In this document: piece after piece, positions 9,294-19,260 of the stretch
How positions within the stretch are numbered: position 1 is the first letter of the stretch
Layout of the letters: each line of letters begins with the position of its first letter
Source of the DNA: an uncultured Actinomyces sp.
GTDB lineage: Bacteria > Actinomycetota > Actinomycetes > Actinomycetales > Actinomycetaceae
DNA: 42,632 bases
Direction of reading: 5' to 3'
Assembly: GCA_902373545.1 (NCBI GenBank)
Contig: CABKMZ010000009.1
Span: forward strand, 1-42,632
The notes under the pieces: generated by a model
Databases searched by the model: none
What the model saw: only the letters and a program-made list of their open reading frames with translations
What the model was told of the DNA's origin: nothing
Translations under genes and position numbers: made by a program

Positions 9294-11037
<1,744 letters not shown>

Positions 11038-11064
11038 GCCACCTAGCTCGACGCTGATACGCCT

Positions 11065-11094
11065 GGGGGCGGGACTCGTGAGAGTCCCGCCCCC
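11065..11094. terminator. Bidirectional terminator between groEL and WXG100 gene
   Basis: A 13-bp perfect stem (11065-11077 with 11082-11094) and a GTGA loop lie between two converging genes. They stop at 11037 and 11101, so the hairpin can serve both. Confidence 0.8.
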
Positions 11095-11100
11095 GACGCG

Positions 11101-11397
11101 TCAGTAGCACCCGTCGAACAGGGCGGTCGTGTGCGCCTCCGCGTCCGAGTACGTGGAGGCGGCGGACTCGAGCTGGGTCGAGATCGTGTCGAGACTGTCG
11201 TGAGTCTGCGTCTGGATGGCCTCCCACTGAGTGATGGTCTCCTGGAAGTTGACCTGTGCCCCGCCCGTCCAGGAATCCTGGAGAGCCAGCAGCTGGGTCA
11301 TGAGGCTGTCGACCTCCGTTCGGATCGTGGCTGCGGTTGCGCAGGCGCGCGCTGAGGCGGTGGAGATTTCGGCGGCGTCAACGGCGAAAGCGGTCAT
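11101..11397 (-). CDS. WXG100 family (ESAT-6-like) protein
   Basis: A 98-residue helical-hairpin protein. The turn motif is W43-T-G45 (QDSWTGGA) between two amphipathic helices, with the FAVDAAEIS start typical of WXG100 substrates of type VII secretion. No signal peptide. The frame is open upstream, but the ATG at 11395-11397 has an ideal AAAGGAG ribosome-binding site and yields the normal family length. No EccC ATPase, EccB/D/E gene or partner WXG100 gene lies nearby, so the secretion machinery must be encoded elsewhere if it exists. The protein ends in ALFDGCY, without a clear YxxxD/E signal. It may be a homodimeric secreted protein; the role is unknown. Confidence 0.9.
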   Translation of the reverse strand: MTAFAVDAAEISTASARACATAATIRTEVDSLMTQLLALQDSWTGGAQVNFQETITQWEAIQTQTHDSLDTISTQLESAASTYSDAEAHTTALFDGCY

Positions 11398-11615
11398 GAT
11401 GTCACTCCTTTGTGGGGCCCCGGGTGGGCCCGTCGCCATCGACGCTACGCTCGCGAGTGATGCGAGTCGAGCCCCAATCCGTGCCCTGTGGATAGGGCAG
11501 CGACACGCGCAGGGCCTGTGCATAAACGAGGCCGTGGCTTGTCCCTGTGGATACGTCCCCCGGGTGGGGGCAGGAAGCCGCTGCGCGGGATGAGTTGGCG
11601 CGGGGGGGTTTTGCA

Positions 11616-11666
11616 ACCATAGAAGCCTTGCGTCGGCGTGTCGCCGACGTGTCGAAGCTCTATGGT
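11616..11666 (-). other. Two-level hairpin in the WXG100 upstream region
   Basis: Outer arms ACCATAGA (11616-11623) and TCTATGGT (11659-11666) enclose an inner stem CGTCGGC/GCCGACG (11631-11637 with 11643-11649). It lies just beyond the terminator at 11671, in the 334-bp space before the WXG100 gene. It may be a second terminator or a folded leader; nothing decides which. The rest of the space (11398-11615) shows no gene or clear promoter. Confidence 0.55.
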
Positions 11667-11670
11667 CGCA

Positions 11671-11711
11671 GTTCCCCCCGTCCGTTGGCAGCGCCAACGG
11701 ACGGGGGGAAC
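11671..11711 (-). terminator. Terminator after the HD-like gene
   Basis: A perfect 19-bp stem (11671-11689 with 11693-11711) and a three-base loop lie 21 bases past the stop of the minus-strand gene at 11732. It is one of the strongest hairpins in the window and argues that the WXG100 gene is transcribed separately. Confidence 0.85.
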
Positions 11712-11731
11712 GTGAAACAAGCGTGAAACGC

Positions 11732-12694
11732 TCAGTCGGCGTTGGGCAGGTCCAGGGACTCCACGGCGGACTCGAGGGAGGAGGTGGCTTCCTCGTCCTC
11801 GTCGGTGTCGTGCAGATCCTCGATCTTGCGAGGAAGGACGCCGGTCGACGTGACCTCGTTGTCGGGGGACACGACGGGGATGCGTTTCTTGATGGAGCGG
11901 CGCTTGATGATGAGCGTGCCCGTCGAGGTCACCGAATCATCCTCGACCTCTTCCACGTCATCGGAGTCATCCGAATCGTCGGCGTCCTCGGTCGGAGTGG
12001 CCGCGCACAGCTGAGCCTTCTCGCGGTCGAGGCGTGTCAGTTCGACCTCAAGGTTCGCGCGGGCGGTGTTCTCCCAAGCGGAACCCAGGGGAGACTGGTA
12101 GATGGTCTCGTAGCTCAGGAGCTTCTTGACGAGAGCGAGGCGCGCCTTGACAAATTGCAGGTCGTCGAGCTCGCTCAGCTCGGCGCGCAGGGATGTGCGC
12201 AGCTTCTTGTAGTCCTGCGGGCTGCACGCCAAGCCAGCCAGGTCGGCGTCCACGAGCACCTGCGCGTCGAAGTCGGAGCGGGGAGCGCGGTGGCGCGTGA
12301 GGAACGCGATCAGCTCGTCGATGCGGGCAACGACCTCGTCGGCGACGCCGAGGTTGGTGAGGCGGTTGTGCGCGTGGTCGATGCAGCGAGTGGCCGCGAA
12401 GTTCGCCTGGAAGCCGCCCAGTTTGATCTCAAGGGCCTTGTTGAGGAAGGCGCCGTGGTACCACGCGGCGACGCGCAGGATGTCGGGGTCGTGCGCGGAG
12501 GACGCGATTTCGTCGATATGGGTCAGCGTGTTCATGAGCCGACGCACGTTGTGCAACTGACGGTTGGGTGCGTTCCAGCGCTGCATGAGGTCTGCGCCCT
12601 CATGTTCAAGGTCTGTCTCGGTCGCGGTCGCGCCGATCTGCTGCATGGCGTCGACGAACGACGTCAGCAGCCACTGAGGTGCTTGTGCACCCAT
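11732..12694 (-). CDS. HD-domain-like protein (COG4339-like), degenerate, with acidic tail
   Basis: A 320-residue soluble protein. The first 220 residues resemble predicted metal-dependent HD phosphohydrolases of the COG4339 kind: an NRQLHN segment (44-49), AAWYH (76-80) and LVDADLAGL (147-155). In the family as I know it, the second motif reads WFHD; here the aspartate of the HD pair is glycine (H80-G81). The histidine expected four residues after H48 is R52. Metal binding, and so catalysis, is probably lost or altered. Residues from about 230 are an acidic Asp/Glu/Ser-rich tail, interrupted by a basic KRRSIKKR patch. An AGGAG ribosome-binding site precedes the ATG. The assignment is from motif memory and should be taken as moderate. 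Confidence 0.6.
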   Translation of the reverse strand: MGAQAPQWLLTSFVDAMQQIGATATETDLEHEGADLMQRWNAPNRQLHNVRRLMNTLTHIDEIASSAHDPDILRVAAWYHGAFLNKALEIKLGGFQANFAATRCIDHAHNRLTNLGVADEVVARIDELIAFLTRHRAPRSDFDAQVLVDADLAGLACSPQDYKKLRTSLRAELSELDDLQFVKARLALVKKLLSYETIYQSPLGSAWENTARANLEVELTRLDREKAQLCAATPTEDADDSDDSDDVEEVEDDSVTSTGTLIIKRRSIKKRIPVVSPDNEVTSTGVLPRKIEDLHDTDEDEEATSSLESAVESLDLPNAD

Positions 12695-12727
12695 GGGCCA
12701 CTCTCCTAGTTGAGGAATACCCGAGCC

Positions 12728-12756
12728 ATGCTAGTGCGATTTTCCCTCGCGGTCAC
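12728..12756 (-). promoter_or_regulatory. Promoter of the HD-like gene
   Basis: On the minus strand, -35 GTGACC (12751-12756), 17 bases, then -10 TAGCAT (12728-12733). Transcription would start near 12721, giving a short leader with the AGGAG site before the ATG at 12694. The remaining space to 12869 has T-tracts (minus strand 12812-12826) after a weak GC stem, a possible terminator for the histidine kinase gene. Confidence 0.55.
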
Positions 12757-12869
12757 GTTCGCTGGTAAGAAAACGAGCACAATTTGTGAGGTTTATTGGC
12801 AACTGTCGGGCTAAAAAAGGTGAAAAACGCGCGGAAAGCGGGCGCTTGCCTGCCGGTTCGTTACGTCTT

Positions 12870-14336
12870 TCACGTCATCGGCAGCTCGATGCGCACGGTC
12901 AGGCCGCCGCCCTTGGTCTTCGTGAGCGAGGCATTTCCGCGATGTGCGGCCAAAATTCCGGAGACGATGGCCAGGCCGAGGCCCGATCCGCCGGACCTGC
13001 GGTTGCGCGAGGTGTCGGCGCGGTAGAAGCGTTCGAAGACGCGACCGCGGTCGGTTTCGTCGATGCCGGGCCCGTGGTCGCGCAGCTCGACGATGGCGGT
13101 GTCGCCGCTGCGGCCGAGCGCGATTTCGACGGGGGATCCGTCGGGGGTGTAGCGCACGATGTTACCGATGAGGTTGGTAAAGACCTGGGAGATGCGGTCG
13201 CGGTCGGCGGGTACGATGAGGGTCATGGGGGGAGTGCGCCCGCTGATACCGGTCAGGCCGACGGTGCGCGTGGGGTCGAGCGCCTGCAGGTCGAAGACGG
13301 CGTTGTCTGCCAGCTTGACCAGGTCGATCTCGGTGATGTCGAGGGGACGGCCTTCGTCGAGGCGGGCCAGGGTGAGCAGGTCCTCGACGAGCGTGGCCAT
13401 GCGCGCGGATTCGGAGCCGATGCGTCCCATGACCTCCTCGAAGCGCTCGGGGGGCACGCCGCCCATGGAGTAGAGCTCGCAGTATCCAGAGATGGCGGCC
13501 AGGGGCGTGCGCAGCTCGTGGGAGGCGTCGGAGACGAAGCGTTTGATCTTTTGTTCCGAGGCCTGGCGGGCCTCGAAGGATTGCTCGACCTGGGTGAGCA
13601 TCGAGTTCAGCGAGAGCGACAGGGAGCCGACCTCGGTGGTCGGGGGGTGTGGTGTGACGCGCTTCGTGAGGTCGCCTGCGGCGATCTTTCCGGCCGTGGA
13701 TTCGATGGAGCGCAGGGGGAGGAGGGCTCGGCGCACGAGGAAGCGGGCCGCCCAGGCTCCGATGACGACGATGATGGAGCCGGCGACCGCGAAGTACGAG
13801 GCCGTGGTGCGCAGGGTGTGTTGGACGTCAGCCAGGGGCAGGGCGATCGTCATGTAGCCGGAGAATGTCCCGGTGCTTTGGTCGTACACGGGCACGACGA
13901 GTGCGCGCCAGCCCAGGCCCATCTTCGAGGAGGAGACGGTCACGGGCAGTGTGCGGAAGGAGGAGACCGGCGCGGAGGAGGTGTCGACCAGGTCGGGCAG
14001 GAGCGGCGTGCCCGAGGCCTTGAGCGTGTCCTCGGAGTAGAGGTAGCGGTCTTGGCCGTTGGCGTCGCGGATGTGGACGTAGTACAGGGTGGGGATGCCG
14101 CCCTGGCCGTCGGCGGCGAAGGTCGCGGAGGACGCGGAGATCTGGATCGTGTGCGCGGTCGCGATTAGCTGGTCGTCGATCTGCGAGGTGAGATGGCGCT
14201 GGAGGAGTCCGATCATGACCGTGCCGGACAGAGAGAGGCCGGTGGCCAGCAGGAGCGTGATGAGCGTGACGAGCTGAGAGGCGAGGGGTTTGGCGTCCCA
14301 CCAGGCCTCGACGCGTTGAGCCAGGCTGGGGTGCAC
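12870..14336 (-). CDS. Two-component sensor histidine kinase
   Basis: A 488-residue membrane kinase. Transmembrane helix 1 lies at about 20-45, an extracytoplasmic sensor region of about 130 residues follows, and helix 2 lies at about 180-203. Then come HAMP, a HisKA domain with phospho-acceptor H273 (SDASHELRTP), and a HATPase_c domain with the N box (NLIGN), G1 (DHGPGID) and G2 (GGSGLGLAI). All catalytic motifs are present. The GTG start at 14334-14336 lies one base after the response-regulator stop codon, with GAGGAG overlapping the end of that gene, so the pair is translationally coupled. The topology resembles the TcrY/TrcS kinases of actinobacteria. The signal is unknown. Confidence 0.93.
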   Translation of the reverse strand: MHPSLAQRVEAWWDAKPLASQLVTLITLLLATGLSLSGTVMIGLLQRHLTSQIDDQLIATAHTIQISASSATFAADGQGGIPTLYYVHIRDANGQDRYLYSEDTLKASGTPLLPDLVDTSSAPVSSFRTLPVTVSSSKMGLGWRALVVPVYDQSTGTFSGYMTIALPLADVQHTLRTTASYFAVAGSIIVVIGAWAARFLVRRALLPLRSIESTAGKIAAGDLTKRVTPHPPTTEVGSLSLSLNSMLTQVEQSFEARQASEQKIKRFVSDASHELRTPLAAISGYCELYSMGGVPPERFEEVMGRIGSESARMATLVEDLLTLARLDEGRPLDITEIDLVKLADNAVFDLQALDPTRTVGLTGISGRTPPMTLIVPADRDRISQVFTNLIGNIVRYTPDGSPVEIALGRSGDTAIVELRDHGPGIDETDRGRVFERFYRADTSRNRRSGGSGLGLAIVSGILAAHRGNASLTKTKGGGLTVRIELPMT

Positions 14337-14337
14337 G

Positions 14338-15042
14338 TTACTCCTCGGCACGCAGGATATAGCCCACGCCTCGCTTGGTGTGGATGAGCTCCCCGGACGC
14401 GCCCTCGACCGCGAGCTTGCGGCGCAGGTAGGAGATGTAGGACTCGACGATGGCGACCTCGCCGTCCCAGTCGTATTCCCACACGTGGTCGAGGATCTGC
14501 ATCTTGGACACGACGCGTCCCGCGTTGATGACGAGGTAGCGCAGGAGCTTGAACTCGGTGGGGGACAGGTCGATTTGGATGCCGGCGCGCGTGACTTCGT
14601 GCGCGTCCTCGTCGATGACCAGGTCGCCGACGCGCAGGAAGGCATCATCTTCTTCGGAGCCCATGGTGCGGCGCAGGATGGCGCGGATGCGGGCGACGAC
14701 CTCTTCGAGGCCGAAGGGCTTGGTGACGTAGTCGTCGCCGCCGACGGTCAGGCCCTGGATCTTGTCGCGCATGTCGTCGCGCGCGGTGAGGAAGAGGACG
14801 GGGGTGGTGATGCCGGCGTCGCGCAGGCGGCGCGTGACGGTGAAGCCGTCCATGTCGGGGAGCATGACGTCGAGGACGATCAGGTCGGGGCGCGAGGCTT
14901 GGGCTTCGTGAAATGCGCCGCTTCCGTCCTCGGCGGTGACGACGTCGAAGCCGGCGAAGCGCAGGGAGGAGGCGAGGAGGTCGCGGATGTTCGGCTCGTC
15001 GTCGACGACGAGCAGTTTTGCCTCGGTTCCAGTGGTGCTCAT
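14338..15042 (-). CDS. OmpR/PhoB-family response regulator
   Basis: A 234-residue regulator. The receiver domain (about 8-120) has the acidic pocket D14-D15, phospho-acceptor D58 (LIVLDVMLP) and a conserved TKPF lysine. The DNA-binding winged helix (about 140-232) ends in HTKRGVGYILR. It is encoded directly before its kinase. The frame is open to 15123, but the ATG at 15040-15042 is chosen: it gives the normal N-terminus and has a -10 (GACACT) exactly six bases upstream, suggesting a leaderless mRNA. It is divergent from the PH-domain genes, which are candidate targets by position only. Confidence 0.93.
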   Translation of the reverse strand: MSTTGTEAKLLVVDDEPNIRDLLASSLRFAGFDVVTAEDGSGAFHEAQASRPDLIVLDVMLPDMDGFTVTRRLRDAGITTPVLFLTARDDMRDKIQGLTVGGDDYVTKPFGLEEVVARIRAILRRTMGSEEDDAFLRVGDLVIDEDAHEVTRAGIQIDLSPTEFKLLRYLVINAGRVVSKMQILDHVWEYDWDGEVAIVESYISYLRRKLAVEGASGELIHTKRGVGYILRAEE

Positions 15043-15048
15043 GGTTGT

Positions 15049-15054
15049 AGTGTC
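15049..15054 (-). promoter_or_regulatory. -10 box, leaderless start of response regulator
   Basis: GACACT on the minus strand, six bases before the ATG at 15042. It supports the shorter start. Confidence 0.5.
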
Positions 15055-15177
15055 CCGGATGAGCCTGGGTGTTTCCTGATAGTTGGGTGTGAATGGTGGG
15101 AGGTTGGGCGTTTGCTTGGTCACAGGCTTGGCGGAGGCTCATTCCTGCCAACAAGAAAAAGCGCGGATAGGTTATGC

Positions 15178-15183
15178 AAGAAT
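15178..15183 (+). promoter_or_regulatory. -10 box, leaderless start of PH-domain operon
   Basis: AAGAAT in a GCAAGAAT context, six bases before the ATG at 15190. The same octamer with the same spacing precedes panC at 18307. Confidence 0.55.
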
Positions 15184-15189
15184 TGAAGC

Positions 15190-15690
15190 ATGTCATCTCG
15201 AAGCGCAGTGGATATCCTTTCCCCCGAGGGTGTCGAATTTCAACATGTCTCCCCCAAGCTCGCGGCCTTGCGCCTCGGCAATGCGTTTGCCCTGTGTGGT
15301 GCCCTGTGCGGTGCGATCTCGGGCCTCGTCCTCATCGTCGACATCCCCGCACTGTGGTGGCTCATGCTCATCCCCGCGTTCATCGCCCTGTTCTGCCTGT
15401 GGCTGATCCCCGCCCAGGTGCGAGCCCTGCGCTACGCCCTGGCCGATAGTGACTTCGTGATCCGCCGAGGCGTCATCAACCGCAAGCTGACGACGGTTCC
15501 CTACGGCCGTATCCAGTATGTCGACATCTACCAGGGCCCCGTCCTGCGCTTCATGGGAATCGCGACCATCAAACTCTCGACCGCGAGCGCGCACACCGAC
15601 GCGAAGCTTGAGGGCGTGCCGGTCGACGAGGCGGCCCGCCTGCGTGACGTGCTGGCCCAGCGTGGTTCCGCGGAGTTGATGGGCCTATGA
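15190..15690 (+). CDS. Bacterial PH-domain membrane protein, YdbS-like
   Basis: A 166-residue protein. Two hydrophobic helices lie at about 27-47 and 54-73, followed by one bPH2 (DUF304) domain: LADSDFVIRRGVINRKLTTVPYGRIQYVDIYQGP and onward. YdbS/YdbT pairs are membrane proteins of unclear function; in Bacillus they are linked to resistance to competitor antimicrobials. The stop codon overlaps the ATG of the next gene (ATGA, 15687-15690), so the two are coupled and probably form a complex. The start is set by the leaderless -10 box. Confidence 0.85.
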   Translation: MSSRSAVDILSPEGVEFQHVSPKLAALRLGNAFALCGALCGAISGLVLIVDIPALWWLMLIPAFIALFCLWLIPAQVRALRYALADSDFVIRRGVINRKLTTVPYGRIQYVDIYQGPVLRFMGIATIKLSTASAHTDAKLEGVPVDEAARLRDVLAQRGSAELMGL

Positions 15691-17258
15691 GCAAGGACCT
15701 GTCCGCGCACGGGATTGCCCCCGAGGACTGGCACTATCTCCATCCGCTGACCTATGCGCGGCGCGTGGTGGGCTCGGTCGTCGGTGCCGTGGGTCTGGCG
15801 ACTGTGGCCAACGCCTCGGTGATCGGCTCCTGGCTGGCCGGCGATGAGGTTGCCTCGGAGTTCAATATTGGGGCTATCTTCCTGGGCCTCGCGGCGGTCG
15901 CTGTGATCGTCGCTGCAGTGTCGTGCCTGTATTGCTACCTGTCGTGGAAGATGACGCGCTATGCGGTGACCTCGACCGCCGTGTGGTATCGCGCCGGTAT
16001 TCTCAAGCGCACCCAGCGCCACGCGCGCCTGTCGCGCATCCAGGCCGTCAATGTGTCGTATTCGCTGCTGGGCCGCATCGTCGGCCTCGGATTTCTCGAT
16101 ATTGAGGTCGCGGGCGGGGCGGATTCGAGCATCAAGTTGGGCCTGCTGCGTGCCCGCCGCCTGGAGGAGCTGCGTGCCCTCCTGCTCGCCCTGGCCTCGG
16201 GCGCGATTGACGAGGTCGTGGATCCTTCTGCCGATGCCGTGGCCTCGACCGTGGGCCACCGAAGCGGTGCCTCGCCGCTGGAAGCCCCCGAGCGTCGCGT
16301 CTTCAAGGTTGGTTTTGTCAAGCTGCTGGCCTCCATGCTGGCGACTTTCGACAATGCCGTTGCCCTGTTCTTCGGCGTCTTCCTCCTGGGCCTCAACGGC
16401 TTCCTGGTCGGAGTCGTGGGCGTGACCTCGCTCATGAGCTTCTTCGGTATTCTCGCCGGATCGTTCAGCCTCCTGAAGGCCGTCTGGGACCGCTTCGACC
16501 GTGAGTTCGGCTTCACGGCCTCGATCGCGGCCGACGGTGTGCATATCAAGCGAGGCCTGACGGCGCGTCGTCACGTGACGATCCCTCCGGGGCGCATCCA
16601 TGCACTGGAGGTCACCCAGCCTCTTATCTGGCGCATCTTCGGCTGGTATCGTGTCGAGATCACGCAGGCGGGCAACGCCAAGACGACCAACGATGAGTCG
16701 AACAACAAGGATCGCATGCGGGTGGACGTCGCCTCCGACGTTGTGCTGCCCGTCGGAAGCCTCGCCGAGGTCCGCCAGGCCATCGCGATCGCGATCCCCG
16801 ACCTGGGGGTTGACGATCCCGAGGGCTTCCTGACGTCGCTGCGTGCGGGCACGCGCGAGGACCGCTGGATGACCCCGATTCCGTCCAGCGCGCGCATCCT
16901 GGACCCCATCGTCTACAGTCGCCGCGCCTTCAGCGTGACCGACGCTGTGTTCGCGATTCGCGACGGTTTCTTCAACCTGCGGTTCTCGATCATCCCGCTC
17001 ACGCGCATCCAGTCCGTGTCGCTGCGCCAGGGCCCCATCCAGCGTTGGCGCCGTGTCGCCACCGTGCGTGCTGAACTGGTGCCCGGCCGGGTTGCCTCCA
17101 CGGCCGAGCACGTCGAGGATGGCCGCTCACTGCGCCTGTTCACGCAGCTGTCCGAGGCCTCGAAGATTCGACGCGAGGCCGAGGCCCCCGAACGCTGGCT
17201 CTCGCGCGTCACCGAGATTGTCGAGGCGACCTCTCGGTCGGCGGCGAGCGGCGAGTGA
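15687..17258 (+). CDS. Bacterial PH-domain membrane protein, YdbT-like
   Basis: A 523-residue membrane protein with two pairs of hydrophobic helices (about 27-48 and 55-85; about 210-232 and 238-262). Three bPH2 (DUF304) domains follow segments with the recurrent pattern WYRAGILKRTQRHARLSRIQ, HIKRGLTARRHVTIPPGRIH and FAIRDGFFNLRFSIIPLTRIQ. This is the normal architecture of YdbT partners. The gene overlaps its YdbS-like partner by four bases. The next gene begins 25 bases downstream with its own -10 box. Confidence 0.85.
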   Translation: MSKDLSAHGIAPEDWHYLHPLTYARRVVGSVVGAVGLATVANASVIGSWLAGDEVASEFNIGAIFLGLAAVAVIVAAVSCLYCYLSWKMTRYAVTSTAVWYRAGILKRTQRHARLSRIQAVNVSYSLLGRIVGLGFLDIEVAGGADSSIKLGLLRARRLEELRALLLALASGAIDEVVDPSADAVASTVGHRSGASPLEAPERRVFKVGFVKLLASMLATFDNAVALFFGVFLLGLNGFLVGVVGVTSLMSFFGILAGSFSLLKAVWDRFDREFGFTASIAADGVHIKRGLTARRHVTIPPGRIHALEVTQPLIWRIFGWYRVEITQAGNAKTTNDESNNKDRMRVDVASDVVLPVGSLAEVRQAIAIAIPDLGVDDPEGFLTSLRAGTREDRWMTPIPSSARILDPIVYSRRAFSVTDAVFAIRDGFFNLRFSIIPLTRIQSVSLRQGPIQRWRRVATVRAELVPGRVASTAEHVEDGRSLRLFTQLSEASKIRREAEAPERWLSRVTEIVEATSRSAASGE

Positions 17259-17271
17259 GGCGCGGATCGGC

Positions 17272-17277
17272 GACAAT
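17272..17277 (+). promoter_or_regulatory. -10 box, leaderless start of DUF2520 gene
   Basis: GACAAT, six bases before the ATG at 17284, in the 25-base gap after the PH-domain operon. Confidence 0.55.
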
Positions 17278-17283
17278 GACACC

Positions 17284-18171
17284 ATGAGTACCCCCGGACG
17301 CCTCGGCATCGGCATCATCGGCATGGGCCACGTCGGCCCCGTCATCGGCTCAGCCCTGCGCGCCGTCGGACATCAGATTGTCGCCGTCTGCGCCTCCTCG
17401 GACGCCTCGCGCGAGCGGGCCGACGCGATGCTGCCCGGGGTGCCCCTCGCTTCACCAGAGGAGGTGGTCCGGCGTAGCGAGGTCGTTATCCTGGCTGTCC
17501 CCGACGACCAGATCGTCCCTCTCGCCTCCGGGCTGGCCGACCTCGGCGCCTGGCAGAGTGGCCACATCGTCATCCACCTGTCGGGGGCCTCGGGCGTCGG
17601 GCTGCTCAGCGCGGCCGCGGGCGCCGGGGCGATTCCCCTGGCCATCCACCCGGCCATGACCTTCACAGGCACCAGCGTGGACGTCGCGCGCCTAGTCGGC
17701 ACACCCTTCGCGGTCACGGCAGCCGCCCCCTTCCTGCCGATCGCGCAGGCCCTCGTCGTCGAAATGGGCGGCGAACCCGTCGTCGTCGCCGAGGAGGACC
17801 GTGCCCTCTACCACGCGGGCCTGTCCCACGGCGCCAACTTCATCGCCGGAATCACCGTGCAGACCATGCGGATCCTGACCGAAGCGGGCATCTCCGACCC
17901 CGCCCTGTACGCCCGCCCCCTCCTGGAGGCCGCCCTCGACCGGGCCCTCACCGAAGGAACCGCCGGCATTTCCGGACCCGCCGCCCGCGGCGACGCCGGA
18001 ACAATCGCCGCGCACGCCCGCTGCCTGAGTGCCCGCGACGCGCTCGCGGGAGAGCGCAACACCTACGCCGACATGACTCGGGCCCTGACCCGGCTGCTGC
18101 GCGAGGCTCGCCTCCTCGACGAACGCGCCGCGACCGCCGTCGAAGCCGCCCTCCTCGACCCTGGCGCCTGA
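17284..18171 (+). CDS. Rossmann-fold/DUF2520 protein, possible ketopantoate reductase-like enzyme
   Basis: A 295-residue protein. The N-terminal NAD(P)-binding Rossmann domain has IGIIGMGHVG (residues 8-17), and VVILAVPDDQI closes the nucleotide site. The C-terminal helical DUF2520 domain (about 150-290) carries the HAGLSHGANF segment. The family is related to ketopantoate and 6-phosphogluconate dehydrogenases. It often lies beside panC-panD in actinobacteria, as here. A role in making pantoate is plausible because no panE is present locally, but the reaction is not established. The frame runs open far upstream; the ATG at 17284 gives the normal N-terminus and fits the -10 box. Confidence 0.8.
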   Translation: MSTPGRLGIGIIGMGHVGPVIGSALRAVGHQIVAVCASSDASRERADAMLPGVPLASPEEVVRRSEVVILAVPDDQIVPLASGLADLGAWQSGHIVIHLSGASGVGLLSAAAGAGAIPLAIHPAMTFTGTSVDVARLVGTPFAVTAAAPFLPIAQALVVEMGGEPVVVAEEDRALYHAGLSHGANFIAGITVQTMRILTEAGISDPALYARPLLEAALDRALTEGTAGISGPAARGDAGTIAAHARCLSARDALAGERNTYADMTRALTRLLREARLLDERAATAVEAALLDPGA

Positions 18172-18294
18172 ACGTGCCGGGCATCCTGACCCACCCCTTC
18201 CTGCGCGACACAGCGCGACTGCGCCCCGGCCTCGTCGATTGGCGTCAGGCGTGAGGATAGCGACTCTATTTCGCACCGAAGCGTCACGATTTGC

Positions 18295-18300
18295 AAGAAT
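18295..18300 (+). promoter_or_regulatory. -10 box, leaderless start of panC
   Basis: AAGAAT (in GCAAGAAT), six bases before the panC ATG at 18307. The 135-bp space before panC otherwise holds an isolated GCCCCGGCCTCGTC at 18223, the terminator-family motif without its partner arm. Confidence 0.55.
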
Positions 18301-18306
18301 AGAAAC

Positions 18307-19260
18307 ATGACCCATCGTCCCATCCTCACCCACACGCGCGCCGAGCTGGCCGACGCCCTGACGCGTCTGCCCGGCACCAAGGCCCTCGTCATGACCATGG
18401 GCGCCCTGCACAACGGGCACCTGCAGCTCGTGCGCGAAGCCCGCGAACTGGCCGATCACGTGATTGTCACGATCTTCGTCAACCCGACGCAGTTCGCGCC
18501 CGGCGAGGACTTCGATGCCTACCCGCGCACCCTGGACGCGGACATGGACGCGCTCGAGACGGTGGGGGCGGACCTCGTGTGGGCGCCCGCGCCCCAGGAC
18601 GTGTACCCCACGCCCGCGACCGTGACAATCGACCCGGGCCACATCGCGCGCGTTCTCGAAGGCAAGACGCGCCCCACGCACTTCGCGGGCGTCGCACTCG
18701 TGTGCACTAAGGTCGTCAACCTCGTGCGCCCCGACGTTGCCCTGTACGGACAGAAGGACGCCCAGCAGCTGGCAGTCCTGCGCACCGTCTTCTCGCAGCT
18801 GGACATCCCCGTGCGCGTCCACCCTGTGCCGATTGTGCGCGCCGAGGACGGCGTGGCCCTGTCCAGCCGCAACCAGTACCTGAGCGACGATGAGCGCATC
18901 CGCGCCCGTGCCCTCTCGCGCGCGCTTCGTCGCGGCGCCGAGGCCGCCGAGGCCGGGGCCAAGCCCGCGCAGATCGTCGCCGAGTGCCGCTCGGTGATTG
19001 ACGCCGAGGGCGGCATCGACCTGGACTACATCGCGCTCGTGGACGCGGGCACCTTCGAGATCCTGGCCGGCACCGAGTCCGTGCCCGTCGCCGAAGGCGC
19101 CGGACCTGCGACCCTGGCCCCCGACGGCTCGCGCGAGGGACGCCTGCTCATCGCCGCCAAGGTCGGCACGACGCGCCTCATCGACAACATGGAGGTGCCG
19201 CTGCGCGACGCCTCCGGTCCTGACGGTCGCCTTGCTGAGCGCGCGGGGGACCTCGCATGA
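18307..19260 (+). CDS. panC: Pantothenate synthetase
   Basis: Joins pantoate and beta-alanine with ATP to give pantothenate. The 317 residues include a Rossmann-like nucleotide-binding domain with H35-N-G-H38 (the HIGH-type motif, GALHNGH), the FVNPTQF segment, GQKDAQQL and the KMSKS-like SSRNQYLS. The C-terminus, with an inserted stretch before LLIAAKVG, is slightly longer than the common 280-300 residues. The stop overlaps the panD start, so the two are coupled: panD supplies beta-alanine for this reaction. panB is not in the window. Confidence 0.96.
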   Translation: MTHRPILTHTRAELADALTRLPGTKALVMTMGALHNGHLQLVREARELADHVIVTIFVNPTQFAPGEDFDAYPRTLDADMDALETVGADLVWAPAPQDVYPTPATVTIDPGHIARVLEGKTRPTHFAGVALVCTKVVNLVRPDVALYGQKDAQQLAVLRTVFSQLDIPVRVHPVPIVRAEDGVALSSRNQYLSDDERIRARALSRALRRGAEAAEAGAKPAQIVAECRSVIDAEGGIDLDYIALVDAGTFEILAGTESVPVAEGAGPATLAPDGSREGRLLIAAKVGTTRLIDNMEVPLRDASGPDGRLAERAGDLA

